Below the pieces are notes generated by a model, which was not told the origin of the DNA, made no database searches, and saw nothing but the letters and a program-made list of their open reading frames with translations. A program made the translations under genes and the position numbers. 50,189 nt of DNA from Criblamydia sequanensis CRIB-18 (GTDB lineage: Bacteria > Chlamydiota > Chlamydiia > Chlamydiales > Criblamydiaceae), in the NCBI RefSeq assembly GCF_000750955.1, contig NZ_CCEJ010000001.1:1-50189 (forward strand). The letters run 5' to 3'. Shown here piece after piece: positions 25,019 through 34,402 of this stretch. Each line of letters begins with the position of its first letter. Position 1 is the stretch's first letter.

Positions 25019-27238
25019 TTAATCTTTCGTCTTCAGGTTAATGACGGCAATCCCGAAATGATCGGTAAGACCAATGAATCCCTCGCTTGGAGGCATTCCC
25101 TGTAATTCATTTGCAGAAATGGAAGTGCCGTCTTCGATCGGTATTTTTGCAACTTTTTCATGCCATTCCCTTTGCTTTTTAGTTAGGGTAAACAAGAACC
25201 GAATCATATCATGGACAAAATGCCTTTTATCTACTTCTTTCGTAAACCCATCATTTAGCTTTCTTTGCATATAAAATTCTTCGATCAGGCTGCAAGTTAG
25301 ATTGTTATCAACCCAATCTTCGGGAGCTTCAAAAAGACACTCGGCTTCAGAAGGAGAAAGCTTATCTTTTAGATATTCAAGGGCTTCTGAAAGAGAAATC
25401 CCCAAGTTTTTAGGCCTTAGGTTATCGTGAACGCCATTTGTCATCAGGATAAGAGAGTCTCCTTCTTTTGCAAGGAAATGCAAAAGAGTCAAGTTGGCAA
25501 TTTCAGTATTCTCTTTTGACATCAAAAAGCCGCCGGGGTTTTTTGAGTAGCTGTTGACTTTTCTTAAACGGTCATCTAAGAGGGAATGAAGTTTCTTGTT
25601 TTCCTTATCGAAATGATAGGCTTTAAAATCACCTAAATTGCACAAAGAAATAATCCAGTCGGTTGTTTTCTCTGATTGGTAAGCTAATAAGCCGCATAGA
25701 GTTGTACCCATCATTAATTCTTTTTCTTCAAGAGCTTTCACGGCAGAATCAAAACCTTCTAAAAGTAATGCCGGCGCTTCACTTGAATAGAGGATGCCTT
25801 TCCCTTTTTGAATTTTCTCTAAAAGGTGTTTCTCTAAAGATAGACAGGCTTGATTTGCAGTTAAAAAGGAAGTTTTTCCCCAACCGCTGCCGTCTGCCCC
25901 GCAAAAAATAATGGCATTTTCACCATTTGACCCTGCGAGATACGTGAGCTGTACGACATCCGCTACTGGATCTCCTTGTCTTACAAACTCCTCTTCTTGA
26001 TTAAAGGCTCTTGGGTAAAGAGAACCAATTCCAAGACAGGAAAAGTCATTACCTTTAATAGAAAACCCGTCTTCAGCCGGATCCTTTGATGGGTCTAAAA
26101 ACCCATCTTCGGGAGCGAATTTAATTTCTTCTTCTATAGTTTGAAATCGATAGGGTATGGGAAAATCTAAGTCCTGAACAACCGAAGAAGCCGCTTTAGC
26201 AAGGTTTTTAAAGGAGTTAAAATCATTTAGAAATTGAAAGTTCCGGTTTCGCTTAGCTTCGGTTAAGTAGCCTTCTTTTAAAGTTAATTGCGTGCTTCCC
26301 TCTGCCCTGATCTTGGAAAGATTAAAAAAGAAGGGCAAGAAGTTTTGCTTATTGGTTAATCGGTTATATAAATCCAGGGGGTCTTGAAAGAGATCTTCAT
26401 ATTTATCGTAATCGTCGTAGGAAAAACAATCCCCTTCAATCATGGCCTCTAAAATGGGCATAGGAGGTGAAAATTTAGAAAGTGTCAAATGGCCTTGCAA
26501 TTTGTTTAATCTTTTGAAAACATCTAAAGGGATGATTGAGAAAATTTTCTGATCAACCGCCTCATGTCTTGATAACCTTAAATCATTTAATGCCTGCAAG
26601 AAGAGAAAAGCATTTCTTGGATGAGCCAGTTTTTCTCTCATTTTTTGAGGAAGCGATTGAAAGATTTTATCTCTGCAAAGTTTTTCCATTAGGAAAAGAG
26701 GAGGAAGCTCCAAAAGAGTTTCTATTTTTAAGTATTTGTAATGCTCTTCTTTTAATTTTTTAAATTTATCTAGAATAATAGCTAAATGCACGACACTAAA
26801 GTTCCGGCATTTCTTTTTTAAGTGTGTAAGATCTCTTAGTTTAAGCTTATCGACCTGGCTAATAGATAGTTTTTTTATATTCTTTTTACTTAGGTGGGTC
26901 GGGATTTCAGCCTCTTTTTCCTTTTCTTCTTCCTCTTTTGTGCCTAGACTAAAATGAGTCTCTTCCAATTTTTTATAATCTTCTCGAGAGCCCTTTTCAT
27001 TTTTAGTCCTTATAATAAGGTGGGCTACAATTTGTATTGTGTTGTAAGAGATTGGGCTTACGCTATGCTGAATGGTTAAATGGGGAAGCGGAAGAGTTTC
27101 TTCCGGAGGCGAGTAAATCGAACTAAGGACTGGAGCTGAGGAAAGGGGGACGGGAATGGTGCAGCTTCTTCTTCGATAATTTGGAATTTCAGGCTTCTCT
27201 ATATATCTTCTTGTTTGTGAGGGACTTGCTTCTTGCAT
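25019..27238 (-). CDS. Large protein with a C-terminal PP2C-like phosphatase domain, possible effector
   Basis: This is a 739-aa protein without a signal peptide or membrane segment. Residues 1-120 are low in complexity (Pro/Ser-rich, then Lys/Glu-rich). Residues about 120-330 are helical and unrecognised. Residues about 395-735 show PP2C (PPM) motifs in order: GADGSGWG (448-454, motif DGxxG), GTTLCG (511-516), LGDFKAY (535-541), GDSLILMTNGVHDN (593-606) and TDHFGIAVI (725-733). Several acidic metal ligands are kept, but the final DN is replaced by DH. The disordered N-terminus and eukaryote-type domain suggest a type III secreted effector; that is inference. A GGAGG ribosome binding site precedes the ATG. 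Confidence 0.7.
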   Translation of the reverse strand: MQEASPSQTRRYIEKPEIPNYRRRSCTIPVPLSSAPVLSSIYSPPEETLPLPHLTIQHSVSPISYNTIQIVAHLIIRTKNEKGSREDYKKLEETHFSLGTKEEEEKEKEAEIPTHLSKKNIKKLSISQVDKLKLRDLTHLKKKCRNFSVVHLAIILDKFKKLKEEHYKYLKIETLLELPPLFLMEKLCRDKIFQSLPQKMREKLAHPRNAFLFLQALNDLRLSRHEAVDQKIFSIIPLDVFKRLNKLQGHLTLSKFSPPMPILEAMIEGDCFSYDDYDKYEDLFQDPLDLYNRLTNKQNFLPFFFNLSKIRAEGSTQLTLKEGYLTEAKRNRNFQFLNDFNSFKNLAKAASSVVQDLDFPIPYRFQTIEEEIKFAPEDGFLDPSKDPAEDGFSIKGNDFSCLGIGSLYPRAFNQEEEFVRQGDPVADVVQLTYLAGSNGENAIIFCGADGSGWGKTSFLTANQACLSLEKHLLEKIQKGKGILYSSEAPALLLEGFDSAVKALEEKELMMGTTLCGLLAYQSEKTTDWIISLCNLGDFKAYHFDKENKKLHSLLDDRLRKVNSYSKNPGGFLMSKENTEIANLTLLHFLAKEGDSLILMTNGVHDNLRPKNLGISLSEALEYLKDKLSPSEAECLFEAPEDWVDNNLTCSLIEEFYMQRKLNDGFTKEVDKRHFVHDMIRFLFTLTKKQREWHEKVAKIPIEDGTSISANELQGMPPSEGFIGLTDHFGIAVINLKTKD

Positions 27239-27374
27239 ATAACCTCCAAAAGGAAAAAAAATTAAATTTTTATCTGTAAAATTAAAACTTTATTTTAATG
27301 TTCAAGCTATTAAAAAATAGATGTTTGTGAAAATATATGCTTTTTTATGAAGCCGAGTTGCCGGCTTAATGACC

Positions 27375-27403
27375 TTGATGTTTTCCTAACTTCTACTCAT
27401 AAT
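27375..27403 (+). promoter_or_regulatory. Candidate promoter of sodA
   Basis: TTGATG (27375-27380) and CATAAT (27398-27403) are separated by 17 bases, 43 bases before the sodA ATG. This is a good match to the major sigma factor consensus. Confidence 0.5.
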
Positions 27404-27445
27404 TGCAATTAAGATGTTTGTCAACTTTCATCGAAGGAGTTATCA

Positions 27446-28060
27446 ATGGCAAAAAAATACGAATTGCCCAAATTACCTTACGAGTTAAATGCACTTGAGC
27501 CCGTAATCAGTTCGCAAATTATGGATTTGCACTACAATAAGCACCATTTAGCTTATGTTAATAATTTGAATGCAGCCCTTGAAAAATATGAAGAAGCCCA
27601 AAACAAGGGCGATCTTGATGGAATGATTTCAGCTCAAGGAGCTATTAAATTCAATGGCGGCGGTCATATTAACCACTCCATTTTTTGGACAAATTTAGCC
27701 CCGATCAGCCAAGGCGGGGGAGAGCCCCCAAAAGGCGCTCTTTTAGAGGCGATCAATAAAGAATTTGGATCTTTGGACGCTTTTATCCAAGAATTTTCCG
27801 CTCAAACAGGCGCGATTCAAGGTTCCGGCTGGGGATGGCTTGGATACAATAAAAAAAGAAAGCGTCTTGAAATTGCCGTGTGCCCAAACCAAGACCCTTT
27901 GGTTTTACAGAACTTGATTCCTCTTCTTGGGATCGATGTTTGGGAACATGCTTACTATTTGCAATATAAAAATGTAAGGCCCGATTATCTTAAAAACATT
28001 TGGAAAATCATCAATTGGAAAAATGTTGAAGAACGTTATGCAAAAGCCCAAAGTGCTTAA
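27446..28060 (+). CDS. sodA: Superoxide dismutase [Mn/Fe], Mn-type
   Basis: This 204-aa superoxide dismutase has the four metal ligands visible: His29 (MDLHYNKHH), His77 ([11 protein letters not shown]), and Asp164 and His168 (IDVWEHAYY). The glycine-rich GGGH context and the glutamine in PNQDPLV favour manganese over iron. It has no signal peptide, so it is cytosolic. A strong ribosome binding site (GAAGGAG, 8 bases upstream) supports the start. It begins the chlamydial sodA-accD-dut-ptsN-ptsN run. Confidence 0.95.
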   Translation: MAKKYELPKLPYELNALEPVISSQIMDLHYNKHHLAYVNNLNAALEKYEEAQNKGDLDGMISAQGAIKFNGGGHINHSIFWTNLAPISQGGGEPPKGALLEAINKEFGSLDAFIQEFSAQTGAIQGSGWGWLGYNKKRKRLEIAVCPNQDPLVLQNLIPLLGIDVWEHAYYLQYKNVRPDYLKNIWKIINWKNVEERYAKAQSA

Positions 28061-28071
28061 CGCTTTCTTTT

Positions 28072-28108
28072 GCTGAAACAATTTGAACGAATTTCAAGTT
28101 GTTTCAGC
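28072..28108 (+). terminator. Hairpin after sodA
   Basis: A 10-bp stem GCTGAAACAA / TTGTTTCAGC (28072-28081, 28099-28108) is extended by an inner TTGAA/TTCAA pairing, about ten bases after the sodA stop. It is followed by only a short A/T stretch, not a T-run, so efficiency is uncertain. Confidence 0.5.
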
Positions 28109-28257
28109 CGAAAAATCAAAGTTGAGTTAAGATTGTAATAAACTAAAAAAAAAGATAATATTAATTTCGTCTACAATTTTTAAGAAACTTTTTTGAAGAA
28201 AGTTACTTTATTACACTAATGAAAAAAGCGTTCACTTTTAGATAAAGGTTAATATTA

Positions 28258-29112
28258 ATGGGGCTTTTCTCTAGGGATAAACCTAAAATAAAAATTCAAA
28301 CGTCTAAAAAAGACAGCTTTAGCGGTTGGCTTAAATGCACTAATTGTAACGAATTGATTCATGCCAATGAACTAGAGAAGAATTTCAGCTGTTGCCCAAA
28401 ATGTGACTACCATTACCGTATAACTGTTGAACAAAGAATTGATCTTTTAACCGATCCCGGAACTTTTGAAGTCTTTTACGAAGAGCTAAAATCTACCGAC
28501 CCACTCAATTTTGTCGATACTGAAAACTATCCCGAGCGTCTAAAAAAGGCGACTGAAAATACAGGCCATACTGAAGCTGTGCGTGTCGGCAGAGGAGAAA
28601 TGAACGGTCTTCCCTTTGCTCTAGCTGTCATGGACTTTAATTTTATGGGCGGCTCCATGGGTTCTGTTGTTGGGGAGAGAATCACTCGCTTAATTGAATT
28701 TGCCCTTGAAAATCGACTCCCTGTCATTATTGTATCCACCTCCGGCGGGGCAAGGATGCAAGAATCTATTTTTTCTTTAATGCAGATGGCTAAGACAAGC
28801 TCTGCGTTAGCCAGACTTTCTGAGAAAAAAATCCCTTTCATATCTGTTGTGACTAACCCGACAACAGGCGGGGTTACAGCTTCTTTTGCCTCCCTTGGCG
28901 ATGTGATTTTAGCTGAGCCTAATGCCCTTATTTGTTTTGCAGGACCAAGAGTTATCGAACAAACTATTGGACAGAAATTGCCACCCGGAGCGCAAAAATC
29001 AGAGTTTCTTTTAGAGCATGGAATGATAGACGATATAGTGAGACGACCTGACCTCAAATCAAAGCTATTCACGATTCTTTCATGTTTTAGTGCTAAACCT
29101 GAACATGAATAG
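28258..29112 (+). CDS. accD: Acetyl-CoA carboxylase carboxyltransferase beta subunit
   Basis: AccD forms, with AccA, the carboxyltransferase that makes malonyl-CoA for fatty-acid synthesis. The N-terminal zinc ribbon is visible (Cys27, Cys30, Cys46, Cys49 in KCTNCNEL and CCPKCDYHY). The crotonase-like core shows FNFMGGSMGSVVGE, STSGGARMQES and the oxyanion segment TNPTTGGVTASFASLGD. The 284-aa length is normal. An AAAGG ribosome binding site lies about 11 bases before the ATG. The next gene, dut, follows after 95 bases. Confidence 0.96.
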   Translation: MGLFSRDKPKIKIQTSKKDSFSGWLKCTNCNELIHANELEKNFSCCPKCDYHYRITVEQRIDLLTDPGTFEVFYEELKSTDPLNFVDTENYPERLKKATENTGHTEAVRVGRGEMNGLPFALAVMDFNFMGGSMGSVVGERITRLIEFALENRLPVIIVSTSGGARMQESIFSLMQMAKTSSALARLSEKKIPFISVVTNPTTGGVTASFASLGDVILAEPNALICFAGPRVIEQTIGQKLPPGAQKSEFLLEHGMIDDIVRRPDLKSKLFTILSCFSAKPEHE

Positions 29113-29207
29113 ACCTCGAAAGAATTAATATTTCCCATCCCTCATTTTTTCCTTTAAAAAAAATGAAGAGAGACTCATAAACTTACTTTCCCTATTAGGA
29201 TTTTTGT

Positions 29208-29669
29208 ATGAATAAAGAAAATAAATTTGAATCGATAGTGATTCCCGTTTTGGCAGAAAAAAATGTGGAGCTTCCTTTTTATGGCAGCGAAGGGGCCGCC
29301 GGGGCCGATGTCCGAGCGTTTATTAACGAAGACATTCTTATTAATCCAGGGGATACTCACCTTGTCCCAACAGGTCTTCGGTTTGAAATTCCTGAAGGGT
29401 ACGAGATACAGGTAAGACCAAGAAGCGGCCTTGCCTTTAATCATGGGGTTACTGTTTTAAATGCTCCCGGAACCATCGATCACGACTATCGAGGGGAACT
29501 AAAAGTAATATTAATTAATCACGGAAAAGAAACTTTTGCGGTTAAAAATGGCATGCGCATTGCTCAGTTAATAGTAGCTCCTGTTTTAAGGGCTCGCTTT
29601 ATTGAAACGAGCAATCTTTCGCCATCCTCAAGAGGTAATAACGGTTTTGGGAGCACCGGTGTCAACTAG
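29208..29669 (+). CDS. dut: Deoxyuridine 5'-triphosphate nucleotidohydrolase
   Basis: The trimeric dUTPase hydrolyses dUTP to dUMP. All five conserved motifs appear: GAAGADVRA (1), [11 protein letters not shown] (2), [14 protein letters not shown] (3), RIAQLIV (4) and the C-terminal [10 protein letters not shown] (5). It is 153 aa, normal for the family. Its place after accD matches the chlamydial gene order. Confidence 0.96.
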   Translation: MNKENKFESIVIPVLAEKNVELPFYGSEGAAGADVRAFINEDILINPGDTHLVPTGLRFEIPEGYEIQVRPRSGLAFNHGVTVLNAPGTIDHDYRGELKVILINHGKETFAVKNGMRIAQLIVAPVLRARFIETSNLSPSSRGNNGFGSTGVN

Positions 29670-29857
29670 TCGGTACTATTGAAATTGGCCTTAAGTCTTA
29701 TTTTGCTTTGCAGTTTATTTTTAGCAAATTAAGAAGAGCGAACCTGGATCATATATAAAATAAATTTTTCATTTCTTGCTATTTTATAGCTTGGAAGCTA
29801 TTGAAAAAGGAATCGCTTGAGGTCAAAATTTTTTTTGCGATGAATTAGATTGGATAT

Positions 29858-30307
29858 ATGAAAAAAATTTTCCATTACCTGCAACCTGAGCTTGTTGTTT
29901 TTTTAGAAGCGCCCTCTAGAGATGAAGTCTTAAAAGAGCTTGTCGATCTTGCTTATCGAAATGGCAAGCTGCAAGATAAAGAAGCTTTTTATGAAGCCAT
30001 TATAGAAAGGGAAAAAATCGTTTCAACCGGAATCGGTATGGGTGTTGCCATACCGCATGCAAAGCTGCCTTCTTACGATGATTTTTTTATTGCGGTCGCA
30101 TGTTTAAAAACCGGGGTGGATTGGAATGCGCTTGATGGCACTTTAGTTAGGCTAATTTTTATGATTGGCGGCCCCGATGATAAACAAACAGAGTATTTGC
30201 AACTTCTTTCCGGGCTTACAATGGCGATAAAAGATGAGGAAAGACGTAAAAAAGTCTTGAACTCTGGCTCGCCTCAAGAGATAATCGAACTTTTTAAAGG
30301 ATTTTAA
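29858..30307 (+). CDS. ptsN: PTS IIA-like nitrogen-regulatory protein PtsN (first copy)
   Basis: This is a 149-aa EIIA-Ntr domain protein. The phospho-acceptor histidine is kept in GIGMGVAIPHAKLPS. Such proteins are phosphorylated through PtsP/NPr and regulate rather than transport. It lies directly before a second EIIA protein with an added helix-turn-helix domain, as in Chlamydia. The ribosome binding site is weak (GGAT). Confidence 0.92.
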   Translation: MKKIFHYLQPELVVFLEAPSRDEVLKELVDLAYRNGKLQDKEAFYEAIIEREKIVSTGIGMGVAIPHAKLPSYDDFFIAVACLKTGVDWNALDGTLVRLIFMIGGPDDKQTEYLQLLSGLTMAIKDEERRKKVLNSGSPQEIIELFKGF

Positions 30308-30310
30308 AAA

Positions 30311-30327
30311 AAAGGTTTGTAAACCTT
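30311..30327 (+). terminator. Small hairpin after ptsN
   Basis: AAGGTTT and AAACCTT pair across a 2-3 base loop just after the stop codon. No T-run follows, so it may only protect the mRNA end or act weakly. Confidence 0.3.
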
Positions 30328-30338
30328 ACCCTGTTGTT

Positions 30339-30347
30339 TGATATAAT
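30339..30347 (+). promoter_or_regulatory. Extended -10 promoter candidate before the second ptsN
   Basis: TGATATAAT is a perfect extended -10 (TGnTATAAT). A TTGTAA lies 19 bases further upstream. The leader of about 75 bases contains a further inverted repeat (CTTTTAAA/TTTAAAAG near 30368-30395) and ends with an AGGAAAGGA ribosome binding site. Confidence 0.5.
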
Positions 30348-30427
30348 CCGAGGACAAGGTATAGATTCTTTTAAAAATACTAGAATTTAAAAGAGTTAGG
30401 ACTCGCTTTGCAGGAAAGGAAAAAAGC

Positions 30428-31111
30428 ATGGACTTGCAGATAAAAGATGTGGCTGAATTGCTAAATGTCACTGAGAATGCCATTAAGGATTGGGTAACAG
30501 CGGGCCAAATTCCCTATTACCGCATAGATAGTGATTTTCGATTTAGCCGGATCGAAATTGAAGATTGGGTGATTAGAAGTCAAAAAAATGACTTTCACTT
30601 ACGAAATGTGGATGATGAAGCAAAAGGGCGAGGAAACCGTCAATTCAGCTTATATCGAGCCATTCATAAAGGCGGAGTCCTTCATTCCATTCCCGGAAAA
30701 AGCAAAGAAGAGGTCATTAGGAATGCTATGGCCATTATAGCTAAGGATTTGGCCTTAGACAAAGACATCCTGACAGACCTTCTTTTAGATAGAGAAAATC
30801 TTCAACCGACAGCCATCGGTTCAGGAATTGGGCTGCCCCATACCCGTGAAGCCTTTATAAAAAACTCTTTTGATTCTGTATACGTAGTTTTCCCGGAAAG
30901 AGCCATTTCAGATTATGGCGCTTTGGATGGAAAGCCGGTTCATTCTCTATTTTTCCTATTTGCTGCAAGTGATAAAAACCATCTTCATCTCCTTGCAAAA
31001 ATCGCTCATTTTTGCGCGCAGCAACATTTAAAACAGTTGATTGAAAAAAAGCCTAACAAGATTTCTTTGCTTGAAGAAATTAAGCAGTGGGAAAGTCATA
31101 TTAACACTTAA
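30428..31111 (+). CDS. ptsN: PtsN-like protein with an N-terminal helix-turn-helix domain (second copy)
   Basis: This 227-aa protein joins an excisionase/MerR-type helix-turn-helix (residues 1-55; IKDVAELLNVTENAIKDWV) to a PTS EIIA-Ntr domain (about 85-225). The phospho-histidine is kept in GSGIGLPHTREAF. The architecture suggests a DNA-binding regulator controlled by phosphorylation. The same tandem of a plain and an HTH-bearing PtsN occurs in Chlamydia. A strong ribosome binding site (AGGAAAGGA) fixes the start. Confidence 0.9.
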   Translation: MDLQIKDVAELLNVTENAIKDWVTAGQIPYYRIDSDFRFSRIEIEDWVIRSQKNDFHLRNVDDEAKGRGNRQFSLYRAIHKGGVLHSIPGKSKEEVIRNAMAIIAKDLALDKDILTDLLLDRENLQPTAIGSGIGLPHTREAFIKNSFDSVYVVFPERAISDYGALDGKPVHSLFFLFAASDKNHLHLLAKIAHFCAQQHLKQLIEKKPNKISLLEEIKQWESHINT

Positions 31112-31117
31112 GTGTTA
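31102..31117 (+). terminator. Palindrome over the second ptsN stop codon
   Basis: TAACACTTAAGTGTTA is a perfect 16-bp palindrome spanning the stop at 31109-31111 and is followed within a few bases by CTTTTT. It is a possible weak terminator. Confidence 0.35.
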
Positions 31118-31130
31118 GAAACTTTTTAAT

Positions 31131-31203
31131 GGGCTTCTTTCAAAACTCCTTGCTGATTGTAGAACAGCTATTTTAATAAGCTTATGGAGTTTTGATGAAG
31201 TCT
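31131..31203. repeat. Family 1 MITE-like repeat, short 73-bp copy
   Basis: The left end GGGCTTCTTTCAAAACTCC and the right end GGAGTTTTGATGAAGTCT are imperfect inverted repeats related to the 41.6 kb element, flanked on both sides by AAT (31128-31130 and 31204-31206). The interior is mostly deleted. It lies between the convergent ptsN and clpC genes. Confidence 0.65.
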
Positions 31204-31217
31204 AATAGGATAAAAAA

Positions 31218-31257
31218 AAACTCCAGCTAAGCACATTTTCATGCTTTTCTGGAGTTT
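31218..31257 (-). terminator. Strong intrinsic terminator of clpC
   Basis: On the minus strand a 9-bp stem (AAACTCCAG/CTGGAGTTT) with an inner AAGCA/TGCTT stem is followed directly by a run of T (complement of the A-run 31212-31220). It lies about 30 bases after the clpC stop. Confidence 0.85.
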
Positions 31258-31287
31258 GAATCGTTCAATGGTTCAAAAAAAGGGTAA

Positions 31288-33909
31288 TTAGCTTTTTTCC
31301 TTTTTTTCTTCTTCTTCTAGCTCTTCTTCTTCTACTGTGGAATTAGCTTCTTCTTTGCCATTACGCTTTTTTTGTTTTTTCTTTGGCTTTTCTTTTTTAA
31401 TTTCGAAGACATCATCGTCAATAAAACTTAAAACACCTTCATTTACAACTACTTTTGAATGGCGTCCCTTATTTGGTTCGTGAAGAAGTTTTTCTGCGAG
31501 AGGGTCTTCAAGATACTGCTCGATTGTTCTTCTTAAAGGCCTTGCCCCCATTTCAGGCTGGAACCCTTTATCTACAAGGAAATTTTTAGCAGAATCATCT
31601 AATTCAATGAAAATCTGACGCTCTTCCAATCGTTTTTTAAGTTTTTTAACTTCAATATCAATAACTTTTAAGAGCTGATCTTTTTGCAAAGGATGGAAGA
31701 TAATGATGTCGTTTAAACGATTCAAAAACTCAGGCTTAAAGTGTTTCTTAACAGCTCCTTCGATTTTATCTTTGATGCTTGCGTAATCAAGGCCCTCCAT
31801 CTTAGCTCCAAATCCGACTTCAGTGCTTTTTCGAATCAGGTCGGCTCCCAAATTGGAAGTCATAATGATAACGGTATTTTTAAAATCGACTTTTCGGCCG
31901 AAAGAATCGGTTAGCCGGCCTTCTTCTAAAATTTGTAAGAGAAGGTCCATCACATCAGGGTGAGCTTTTTCAATTTCATCAAATAAAACGACGGCATAGG
32001 GTCTTTGCCTTACTTGCTCTGTTAACTGACCGCCTTCTTCATGGCCGACATATCCCGGAGGAGAGCCTGTCATTCGACTGACGGCGAATTTTTCCATATA
32101 TTCAGACATATCGACTTGGATGAGAGCATCTTCGCCTCCAAATAAATGAATGGCTAAAAGCCTTGCAAGAAGGGTTTTTCCAACTCCAGTGGGTCCTAAA
32201 AATAGAAACGCTCCTATCGGACGTTTAGGATCTTTAATGTCTGCACGGCTTCTTCTTATAGCTCGGCAAACAGTGGCAACCGCATCATCTTGTCCGAGGA
32301 TATTTTCTTTTAGCAATTCTTCCATTTTTAAGACTTTTTGAGTTTCCCCTTCAGTCAAACGATGAATAGGAATGCCTGTTTGTTTTGCCACAACAGAAGC
32401 TACATCTTCTTCATCAACAATGACTTCATGTTCTTGCTTATCGCTTTCCCATTCAGTGCGGATTTTTTGTAGATTTTCCCTTAAGCTTTTTTCTTTATCC
32501 CGAAGTTTAGCTGCTTTTTCATATTCCTGTTTGCTTATGGCATTTTCTTTGGCTACGCGGACCTCTTCAATTTCCATCTCGAATTTGCTGATGTCTTGAG
32601 GTTGATGCATCATGGAAATGCGCATTTTTGCGCCTGCTTCATCGATAAGATCAATCGCTTTATCAGGTAAAAAACGGCCATGGACGTAGCGATCTGAAAG
32701 GACTGTGGCTGCGCGAAGCGCTTGATCGGTATAAATACAGTTGTGGTGTTCTTCATACTTCGCTTTTAAGCCCCGAAGAATTTCAACGGTTTCTTCAACA
32801 GAAGGCGGTTGAACCATAATCTTTTGGAAACGCCTTTCCAAGGCAGCATCTTTTTCAATATGCTTTCTATACTCATCGATTGTTGTAGCTCCGATACATT
32901 GTATCTCGCCTCGAGAAAGAGCCGGTTTTAAAATATTTGAGGCATCGATTGCGCCTTCTGCGGCTCCGGCGCCTACAATTGTGTGAAGCTCATCTATAAA
33001 AAGAAGGATATTGCCATTTTTTTTGATCTCATCCATAACAGCTTTGATGCGCTCTTCAAATTGACCGCGATACTTAGTTCCGGCTATCATGAGGGCAAGA
33101 TCTAACGTGATAAGCTTTTTCTTCATCAGGATGTCCGGCACTTCGCCTTTTACAATAGCTTGCGCAAGACCCTCAACAATAGCTGTCTTTCCAACACCTG
33201 CTTCTCCGACAAGAACCGGGTTATTCTTTCTTCTTCGGCAAAGAATCAATATTAATCGTTCGACTTCTTCTTTTCGACCGATGACAGGATCCATTTTTCC
33301 TTCACGGCACATCTCGGTTAGATCATACCCATAAGCTCTTAAAGCTGGCATTTTATCCTGATTTCCGCCGCCAATGCCTGCTTTCTCAAAAGGTTTAGAG
33401 GTCTGGCTTGAGCGGGATTGAGGGGAATCGCTAGGATTCTGAGCTCCACCTAAGGGAGGAAGTTGCAAGTTAAAAGTTTCAAGCTCTTTGAGGACTTCTT
33501 TTCTGACTTCTTTTAAATTGACATTCAAATTTTCAAGAACTTGAGCTGCCACTCCATCGGTTTGCCTTAAAAGGCCGAGGAGCAAGTGCTCGGTGCCGAC
33601 ATAATTATGATTGAGATTGGCAGCTTCTTCATTTGCGTATTCAAAAACTTTTTTAACTTTTCCGGTTAACGCAGGGTCGCCATACACTTGTATTTCAGGG
33701 CCATAGCCCACAAGTTTTTCCACTTCGCTTCGAACAGTTTCAAAGTCAATGTTCAAATTGCGAAGAACATTAACAGCGACACCTTGCCCGAGCTTTAATA
33801 GACCGAGAAGGATATGCTCCGTTCCGAGATAATTGTGATTGAGACGCTGCGCTTCTTTTTTAGCGAGTTTAATCACTTGCTTTGCGCGGTTTGTGAATTT
33901 ATCGAACAT
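31288..33909 (-). CDS. clpC: ATP-dependent Clp protease ATP-binding subunit ClpC
   Basis: ClpC is an 873-aa AAA+ unfoldase that feeds substrates to ClpP. It has two Clp N-terminal repeats (residues 1-150; [13 protein letters not shown] and [13 protein letters not shown]). Two ATPase domains follow (Walker [14 protein letters not shown] and [14 protein letters not shown]). Between them lies a UVR-like coiled-coil ([16 protein letters not shown]) typical of ClpC. The C-terminal tail is lysine/glutamate-rich. A perfect TATAAT sits on the minus strand at 34033-34038, about 125 bases upstream, but without a clear -35. An 8-bp inverted repeat lies in the leader. Confidence 0.97.
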   Translation of the reverse strand: MFDKFTNRAKQVIKLAKKEAQRLNHNYLGTEHILLGLLKLGQGVAVNVLRNLNIDFETVRSEVEKLVGYGPEIQVYGDPALTGKVKKVFEYANEEAANLNHNYVGTEHLLLGLLRQTDGVAAQVLENLNVNLKEVRKEVLKELETFNLQLPPLGGAQNPSDSPQSRSSQTSKPFEKAGIGGGNQDKMPALRAYGYDLTEMCREGKMDPVIGRKEEVERLILILCRRRKNNPVLVGEAGVGKTAIVEGLAQAIVKGEVPDILMKKKLITLDLALMIAGTKYRGQFEERIKAVMDEIKKNGNILLFIDELHTIVGAGAAEGAIDASNILKPALSRGEIQCIGATTIDEYRKHIEKDAALERRFQKIMVQPPSVEETVEILRGLKAKYEEHHNCIYTDQALRAATVLSDRYVHGRFLPDKAIDLIDEAGAKMRISMMHQPQDISKFEMEIEEVRVAKENAISKQEYEKAAKLRDKEKSLRENLQKIRTEWESDKQEHEVIVDEEDVASVVAKQTGIPIHRLTEGETQKVLKMEELLKENILGQDDAVATVCRAIRRSRADIKDPKRPIGAFLFLGPTGVGKTLLARLLAIHLFGGEDALIQVDMSEYMEKFAVSRMTGSPPGYVGHEEGGQLTEQVRQRPYAVVLFDEIEKAHPDVMDLLLQILEEGRLTDSFGRKVDFKNTVIIMTSNLGADLIRKSTEVGFGAKMEGLDYASIKDKIEGAVKKHFKPEFLNRLNDIIIFHPLQKDQLLKVIDIEVKKLKKRLEERQIFIELDDSAKNFLVDKGFQPEMGARPLRRTIEQYLEDPLAEKLLHEPNKGRHSKVVVNEGVLSFIDDDVFEIKKEKPKKKQKKRNGKEEANSTVEEEELEEEEKKEKS

Positions 33910-34350
33910 ATGGATGGCTCAACTTTTATCAATTTGAAATCTTCTCAAATTGAAAATGATTGATCAAAAAAACCGATTAAAACCTATAACCGGACGATTT
34001 ACTTCTCTATCTAGAATCGTACCAAAAAACCTATTATACCGAAACAACTTCAAAAAATGGCATTTGGCTTAAAGCATTTGAAGTATCATAAATGGCATAA
34101 ATATACTAAACATTTAGCTAACCTGATGAATATTCATTAGAGAAAGCTTTTCGATCTTCAGTTTTTAAGTGGTACCAGTGTAATTCTTTAGCAATTTATT
34201 TTAGGATAAAAAATCGAGCTTAAGAAATATCTTTAAAAGCCCCATACAAATTATCTTTTATTCCATATATCTTTCAAAGTGTTTTTTAGACTTTCCTTTC
34301 TCTTTAATCCGATAAGAATTTTTTGGAGCAAAAGAGAAAAATGGGAAGGT
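33910..34350. other. Gene-free stretch upstream of clpC
   Basis: This stretch (493 bases to the next stop, including the omp terminator) holds the clpC leader. It contains an inverted repeat CAATTTGA/TCAAATTG (33930-33937, 33945-33952) and a minus-strand TATAAT (34033-34038). The rest is AT-rich, and I see no reading frame or RNA gene in it. No CIRCE-type element is present. Confidence 0.5.
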
Positions 34351-34377
34351 AAAAAAAAGGGGAGCTTAAAGCTCCCC
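34351..34377 (-). terminator. Strong intrinsic terminator of the porin-like gene
   Basis: On the minus strand GGGGAGC and GCTCCCC pair (34359-34365, 34371-34377) around a 5-base loop and are followed by eight T. It lies about 25 bases after the stop. Confidence 0.9.
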
Positions 34378-34402
34378 CTAATCGACATCTGTTCAACAAT
34401 TC

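Noticed and set aside
27350-27367. Hairpin AAGCCG/CGGCTT between the PP2C-like gene and sodA
   Set aside because: It lacks a T-run on either strand and has no clear role; it may be chance.
28527-29138. A 203-codon open frame on the minus strand across accD
   Set aside because: It lies fully antisense to a clear accD, has no recognisable protein features and no ribosome binding site; it is a shadow of the real gene.
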